Part shown: positions 60,087-64,000 of the stretch, piece by piece
Position numbering within the stretch: the stretch's first letter is position 1
Layout: every line of letters begins with the position of its first letter
From: Allolucifera butyrica
GTDB taxonomy: Bacteria; Bacillota; Negativicutes; Sporomusales; UPPP01
Direction of reading: 5' to 3'
Assembly: GCF_900476375.1 (NCBI RefSeq)
Contig: NZ_UPPP01000105.1
Span: 155,960 to 219,959, forward strand
DNA length: 64,000 nt
Notes under the pieces: generated by a model
Databases searched by the model: none
Seen by the model: the letters and a program-made list of their open reading frames with translations, nothing else
What the model was told of the DNA's origin: nothing
Position numbers and translations under genes: made by a program

Positions 60087-60118
60087 CTCGCCATAAGTTC
60101 AGGGTGCGAAATGTAGGA
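60087..60118 (+). repeat. conserved intergenic motif, copy B
   Basis: CTCGCCATAAGTTCAGGGTG then CGAAATGTAGGA, preceded by TATAATTGGGAGAAATATT as in copy C. It lies upstream of the 62-aa gene. Confidence 0.65.
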
Positions 60119-60194
60119 TAAAACGTCCGATTCTTACAATTTATCACAGTTTTGTCACAAATTCCTCTTATGATAAAGGAAAGGGGGTATTTAT

Positions 60195-60383
60195 GTGACG
60201 ATTACCGTGATTAACAAAGAGCTTCATTATTCATATATTCAGCCGGTTCCCAATGCAGCAGGAGGACAAACCAATCTTAAGAAGCGTGGTACCGCCAACC
60301 AAATGGGAAACGGTTTGGATACCAGGGAGAAAGTTGAAAAGCCCTTCAGCTTTTATTTAAATCAAAAGACCCAAAAAGGGTAA
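60195..60383 (+). CDS. small hydrophilic protein (62 aa)
   Basis: GTG start with AAAGGGGG 7 nt upstream. Product is polar, rich in Asn/Gln/Lys (QPVPNAAGGQTNLKKRG...), with no membrane segment. Motif copy B lies about 80-110 bp upstream, as copy A does for the 58-aa gene at 35489; the sequence between also shares ATTCTT and AGTTTTGT. No family recognised. Confidence 0.55.
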   Translation: MTITVINKELHYSYIQPVPNAAGGQTNLKKRGTANQMGNGLDTREKVEKPFSFYLNQKTQKG

Positions 60384-60450
60384 TTTAAATGCCGCACGAC
60401 GAACATCGTCCGTCTGCGGTTTTAAATTTTTATAATGGGATCAGAAAGCT

Positions 60451-60641
60451 TAAGTACTGCATAGATAGCCATAAACGGCAGAAGAATCGCCTTATCAACG
60501 CTCCGCCGTTGGCACTTAACCTCCGCTTATGACAAGACGATCCTTCTGCCTGGTTTGTTCGCCCCAAACGACTTCTAGTTGGTTTTCCTGCGCCCCGAGC
60601 CCTGAGCCATGAACGGAAAGACCGCGCAGCGGTCTTTCTTG
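60451..60641 (+). repeat. long dispersed repeat, copy 2 (about 190 bp)
   Basis: Same order as copy 1: TAAGTACTGCATAGATAGCC, CACTTAACCTCCGCTTATGA, CTTCTGCCTGG, then GAAAGACCGCGCAGCGGTC-TTTCTT. Fills most of the 307-bp gap before the helicase gene; nothing else is seen there. Confidence 0.8.
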
Positions 60642-60690
60642 ATATGGTATAATACAGAAAATAGACCAACCGTTATGAGGGATTACTCTT

Positions 60691-63054
60691 ATGAGTGAGA
60701 AATATATTCTGAAAATTTCTGTGCGGAATCTGGTGGAATTTGTATTGCGGACCGGAGACCTGACAACCGGTTTTTCCGGCAGCGCCCGGGCTGCCGAAGG
60801 CAGTAAGGTGCACCGGCGCCTGCAGAAGGCCCAGGGAGAGGACTATCAGGCGGAAGTCGCCCTGACGTATGAAACGGAGCGGGCGGATATGCTGCTGAAG
60901 GTAAGCGGCCGGGCCGACGGAGTTATTGTGTCGGAAGATGAGAACGGTCTTCGGAAGGTGACAATTGACGAAATCAAGTCTACAACCAGGCCGGTAGATC
61001 TCATCAGGGAAACCGATAATCCTGTCTATTGGGCTCAGGCCAAATGTTACGCCTATTTTTATGCGGTGCAGAACGGACTGAATTCGATCCAGGTCCGGCT
61101 TACCTATTGCCAATATATTTCCTGGGAAATGAAACAATTTTATCAGGAAATTTCCGTGGCTGACCTGGCCCGTTTTTTTAGCGAGCTGATAGACCGGTAT
61201 TATGCCTGGGCGCAGCAAATGCGGCAATGGGCCGACCAGCGCGACAGCTCGGCCCGGGAAATGGAATTCCCGTTTGCGTCGTACCGGGAAGGGCAGCGCC
61301 GGTTGGCGGTGGCTGTATACCAGACAATCCGTTCGGGACGTAAACTATATGCGCAGGCTCCGACCGGCACAGGGAAAACCATGGCCGTTCTTTTTCCCGC
61401 CGTTAAGGCAATGGGGATGGGGTTAGTAGAAAAAATATTTTTTCTGACCGCCAAAACCGTAACCCGCAGTTTGGTGGAAGAAGCCTTTGACAAACTGCGC
61501 CGGCAAGGGCTGCGGTATAAGACATTGACTATTACCGCCAAGGATAAAATTTGTTTTCTGCCGGAAGCGGCCTGTGACCCGGAGGAGTGCCCGTATAGCA
61601 AGGGATATTTTGACCGCCTGAATACGGCCCTGGCCGATATTTGGCGGGTGGATGCGTTTACGCGCCCCGTCGTCGAGGAATATGCCCGCAAACATAATCT
61701 GTGTCCTTTTGAGTTTTCCCTTGATTTGGCCCTATGGGCCGACTGTATTATTTGCGATTATAATTATGTATTTGATCCCCAGGTGTATTTACGGCGCTTT
61801 TTTCAGGAAGAGGGCGGCGACTATTGTTTTCTGGCGGATGAAGCGCATAACCTGGTCGACCGGGCCCGGGAAATGTTTTCAGCGTCCCTCGATAAAAAGA
61901 CATTTTTAGAATTAAGGCGCAGCGTGAAAACGGGTTTGCCGAAACTGGCTAAAGCCGTTACGGCCGTAAATACCTGTCTGCTGAAGTTGGGAAAGCTGTG
62001 TTCCGGGGAAAGCAATTTTGCCGTGAAACGGGAAATGCCGCAGGATCTTTTTGCTCCCCTGCGAAAATTTATCGGCGTTGCCGAAGAGTGGCTGGTGCGC
62101 AATGAACCGGCTGATTATAAAGACGCGGTACGGGAAGTTTATTTTGCGGTCTACGCGTTTTTACGCATAGCCGAAAACTATGATGAGCACTACGTTACCT
62201 ATATAGAAAGAAATCACAAGGAAGTAAAAATCAAGCTGTTTTGTGTGGAACCGTCCTTTTTACTAGGCCAGGCCATGGAACGGGGCCGGGCCGGTATTTT
62301 CTTCTCGGCTACCCTGACCCCGCTTGACTATTTTGCCGCTGTCCTGGGCGGCAATGAACAAGACGGCTGGTTGACGGTAGCCTCTCCTTTTGCGCGAAAC
62401 CATTTATGCCTGATGGTGGCCGACCAAGTCAGTACAACGTATCAGAGGCGGGCTCAGACCTATGACCGGGTCGTGGAACATATAGCGGCGGCAGTTGACG
62501 GGAAAAAGGGTAATTACCTGATCTTCCTGCCTTCTTACGCCTATATGGAGGAGATTGCGGACCGTTTTGCCGTCCAATATCCCCGGATGCGGACAATTCG
62601 CCAGACCGGTAGTATGACGGAAGAGGAACGGCTTATTTTTCTGGATCATTTTACGGTCGGCAATCAAGAGCCGTTAGTCGGATTTGTCGTATTGGGAGGG
62701 ATTTTTGGCGAAGGAATTGACCTGACCGGCACCCGGCTGCTGGGCGCGGTGGTAGTTGGAGTGGGGTTACCGCAGCTTTGCAGGGAGAAGGATATTATCC
62801 GGGATTATTTTAATGCGCTGAATGGCAACGGTTTTGAATATGCTTATCTTTACCCAGGAATGAATAAAGTATTGCAAGCGGCAGGCAGAGTAATCCGCAC
62901 CGAAACGGATAAAGGGATTGTTTTACTTATTGATGAACGATTTTCCCAGGCGCGGTACCGGCGGCTTTTTCCCCCGGAGTGGCGGGGCGCGGTTGCCGTA
63001 AAGGACTGCCGGGATATTGCCGGCATTACCCATTTGTTTTGGCAGGACATATAG
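60691..63054 (+). CDS. XPD/DinG-type DNA helicase fused to a PD-(D/E)XK nuclease-like domain
   Basis: This 787-aa protein has an N-terminal RecB/Cas4-like nuclease domain (about 1-180: GRADGVI at 73-79, IDEIKS at 92-97, and a QxxxY motif at 116-120) followed by a superfamily 2 helicase: Walker A APTGTGKT (223-230), Fe-S cysteines around 288-338 (CFLPEAAC, EEC, LCPF), DEAH at 383-386 and a C-terminal helicase lobe with GRVIRTETD. It should unwind DNA 5' to 3' and may also cut it, in repair or recombination. No partner gene adjoins it. Confidence 0.88.
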   Translation: MSEKYILKISVRNLVEFVLRTGDLTTGFSGSARAAEGSKVHRRLQKAQGEDYQAEVALTYETERADMLLKVSGRADGVIVSEDENGLRKVTIDEIKSTTRPVDLIRETDNPVYWAQAKCYAYFYAVQNGLNSIQVRLTYCQYISWEMKQFYQEISVADLARFFSELIDRYYAWAQQMRQWADQRDSSAREMEFPFASYREGQRRLAVAVYQTIRSGRKLYAQAPTGTGKTMAVLFPAVKAMGMGLVEKIFFLTAKTVTRSLVEEAFDKLRRQGLRYKTLTITAKDKICFLPEAACDPEECPYSKGYFDRLNTALADIWRVDAFTRPVVEEYARKHNLCPFEFSLDLALWADCIICDYNYVFDPQVYLRRFFQEEGGDYCFLADEAHNLVDRAREMFSASLDKKTFLELRRSVKTGLPKLAKAVTAVNTCLLKLGKLCSGESNFAVKREMPQDLFAPLRKFIGVAEEWLVRNEPADYKDAVREVYFAVYAFLRIAENYDEHYVTYIERNHKEVKIKLFCVEPSFLLGQAMERGRAGIFFSATLTPLDYFAAVLGGNEQDGWLTVASPFARNHLCLMVADQVSTTYQRRAQTYDRVVEHIAAAVDGKKGNYLIFLPSYAYMEEIADRFAVQYPRMRTIRQTGSMTEEERLIFLDHFTVGNQEPLVGFVVLGGIFGEGIDLTGTRLLGAVVVGVGLPQLCREKDIIRDYFNALNGNGFEYAYLYPGMNKVLQAAGRVIRTETDKGIVLLIDERFSQARYRRLFPPEWRGAVAVKDCRDIAGITHLFWQDI

Positions 63055-63162
63055 TCCGGACGATTAGGGGGGCCTCAGACGAACTATCGCCGAGTGACAA
63101 AGACATGCAAAAGCGGGATACATTGTGAAAAAAAGAATTTTAAAAAAATTATAACTATTCCG

Positions 63163-63191
63163 TAGACAATGATTTGTAAGCTTTATATAAT
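63163..63191 (+). promoter_or_regulatory. sigma-A promoter of the GlcD-type gene
   Basis: TAGACA (63163-63168), a 17-bp spacer and TATAAT (63186-63191). Confidence 0.65.
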
Positions 63192-63204
63192 AAACGTAGA
63201 ACTA

Positions 63205-63234
63205 ATTGGTATGATGACCTGGTCATTAGCCAAT
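63205..63234. promoter_or_regulatory. palindromic operator upstream of the GlcD-type gene
   Basis: ATGACC-T-GGTCAT (63214-63226) is a perfect palindrome, nested in ATTGG...CCAAT (63205-63234). It sits right after the promoter. GntR/FCD regulators of lactate and glycolate genes bind TGGTnnnACCA-like or GACC/GGTC palindromes, so this is a likely operator; the regulator is not in the window. Confidence 0.5.
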
Positions 63235-63257
63235 CATTATGAGGAGGTATTTGATGA

Positions 63258-64000
63258 ATGGCAAGGTACAATGCTGTCACTCCCCAGGTAATCGATGAGC
63301 TCAAAAAGATTGTGGGAGAAAAATATGTCTATACCGATTCCGACAAGCTGGAACCCTATTCTCATGACGAAGTAACGGACCCCCATTATGTGAAATTGCC
63401 CGAGGTGGTCGTGCTGCCGGCTACGGCCCAGGAGGTGGCGGCCGTTGTGAAGCTGGCCAACCGTACCCTGGTTCCTTTGGTGCCGCGGGGCGCCGGGACA
63501 GGCCTGGCCTGCGGCGCAGTGCCGTTTAAAGGCGGCATCGTATTGTCCCTGGAACGGATGAATAAAATTCTGGAAATCGATGAAGCCAATATGTTTATGG
63601 TGACGGAGCCGGGTGTGACGACGGAAGAAGTGCAAAAGGCGGCCAACGCCAAAGGCTGTTTGTATGCCGGCGACCCCTGCAGCGGCGACAGCTCGTTTAT
63701 CGGCGGCAACATTGCCACCAACGCCGGCGGCAATAAGGCGGTTAAATACGGGGTAACCCGCAACCAGGTAGCCGGACTGGAAGTGGTCACGCCGGTTGGC
63801 GAAATCGTGACGCTGGGGGGCAAACTGAAAAAAGACGCCACCGGTTATAGCCTGATGAACCTGATTATCGGTTCGGAAGGTACTTTGGGCGTAGTAACCA
63901 AGATTTATCTGAAACTGGTGGCTCTGCCGAAAAATACGATGAACCTGCTGGCGATTTTCCCGGACCTGGCTTCGGCCATTGGTTTGACGCCTACGTTGAC
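63258..64000 (+). CDS. FAD-binding oxidase, GlcD/lactate dehydrogenase type, 5' part
   Basis: The frame is open from ATG 63258 (GAGGAGG upstream) to the window end, 247 codons without a stop. It encodes the PCMH-type FAD-binding domain: PEVVVLPATAQEVAAVVKLAN, PRGAGTGLACGAVP and NIATNAGGNKAVKYGVTRNQVAGLE, then GYSLMNLIIGSEGTLGVVT. This is a D-2-hydroxyacid oxidase of the glycolate oxidase GlcD / D-lactate dehydrogenase family that usually works with an Fe-S subunit or electron-transfer flavoprotein. The C-terminal domain lies beyond the window. Confidence 0.9.
   Translation, partial: MARYNAVTPQVIDELKKIVGEKYVYTDSDKLEPYSHDEVTDPHYVKLPEVVVLPATAQEVAAVVKLANRTLVPLVPRGAGTGLACGAVPFKGGIVLSLERMNKILEIDEANMFMVTEPGVTTEEVQKAANAKGCLYAGDPCSGDSSFIGGNIATNAGGNKAVKYGVTRNQVAGLEVVTPVGEIVTLGGKLKKDATGYSLMNLIIGSEGTLGVVTKIYLKLVALPKNTMNLLAIFPDLASAIGLTPTL

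Overview
The window comes from a diderm, endospore-type Firmicute, most likely a member of the Negativicutes (Sporomusaceae-like). The reasons are: Firmicute-style Shine-Dalgarno sites and frequent TTG/GTG starts; a ferredoxin-dependent 2-oxoacid oxidoreductase; small proteins resembling spore-coat Sm-like barrels; and Gram-negative envelope genes (lpxA, a TolC-family channel, two paralogous small outer-membrane barrels, a Spy/CpxP-like periplasmic protein). No rRNA, tRNA, CRISPR array, transposase or phage gene was seen.

Layout. 1-0.9 kb: the 3' end of a metallophosphoesterase and a 57-aa membrane protein. 1-16.5 kb: a catabolic region. It holds a LysR gene divergent from a type II 3-dehydroquinate dehydratase; a LacI gene divergent from an HMG-CoA-lyase-like gene plus a four-subunit 2-oxoacid:ferredoxin oxidoreductase; and an operon of an organic-anion MFS permease, type I 3-dehydroquinate dehydratase, zinc dehydrogenase, ThDP enzyme, xylose-isomerase-like TIM barrel and acylating aldehyde dehydrogenase, followed by a FadR/GntR regulator. 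The enzyme order of this operon parallels the inositol pathway. I suggest, as inference only, a non-aromatizing, ring-opening route for a hydroaromatic acid such as quinate or shikimate. 17-25.5 kb: an Fsr-like MFS exporter, a LysR regulator, a 3D-domain wall protein, a NusG-II protein, a complete MurNAc salvage operon (murP-mupG-murQ) and a 2-hydroxyacid dehydrogenase. 25.7-35.3 kb: two chemoreceptors flanking asparaginase, an SbmA/YddA-type ABC exporter, an aromatic-acid-exporter-like protein, an iron alcohol dehydrogenase and a flagellinolysin-like flagellin-protease. 35.5-40.6 kb: small or secreted proteins, an outer-membrane barrel, a TolC homologue and a DUF1254/DUF1214 protein. 40.7-47.3 kb: an Hfq variant, a methyltransferase-DUF523 pair, a PD-(D/E)XK protein, an SGNH hydrolase-chorismate mutase pair, an HD-GYP-like protein, a tiny Cys-rich peptide with a Fur-like box, and three Sm-like small-barrel genes. 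47.5-52.3 kb: an AcoR-like sigma-54 activator followed by a -24/-12 promoter and moaA-moaC-MOSC-mogA. 52.5-60.4 kb: a two-component system, a GNAT acetyltransferase, an isolated lpxA, a periplasmic protein, the second barrel paralogue, and yeiH with its divergent LysR. 60.7-64 kb: a nuclease-helicase fusion and the 5' part of a GlcD-type FAD oxidase.

Intergenic DNA is rich in dispersed repeats: a MITE-like element (2 copies), a long element ending in a GAAAGACCGC terminator hairpin (2 long copies and several short ones, some supplying the stop codons or C-termini of neighbouring genes), and a conserved motif containing ATAAGTTCAGRGTGCGAAAT (5 copies). Starts given here often differ from the longest ORF because a better-placed Shine-Dalgarno or family alignment supports a downstream codon.
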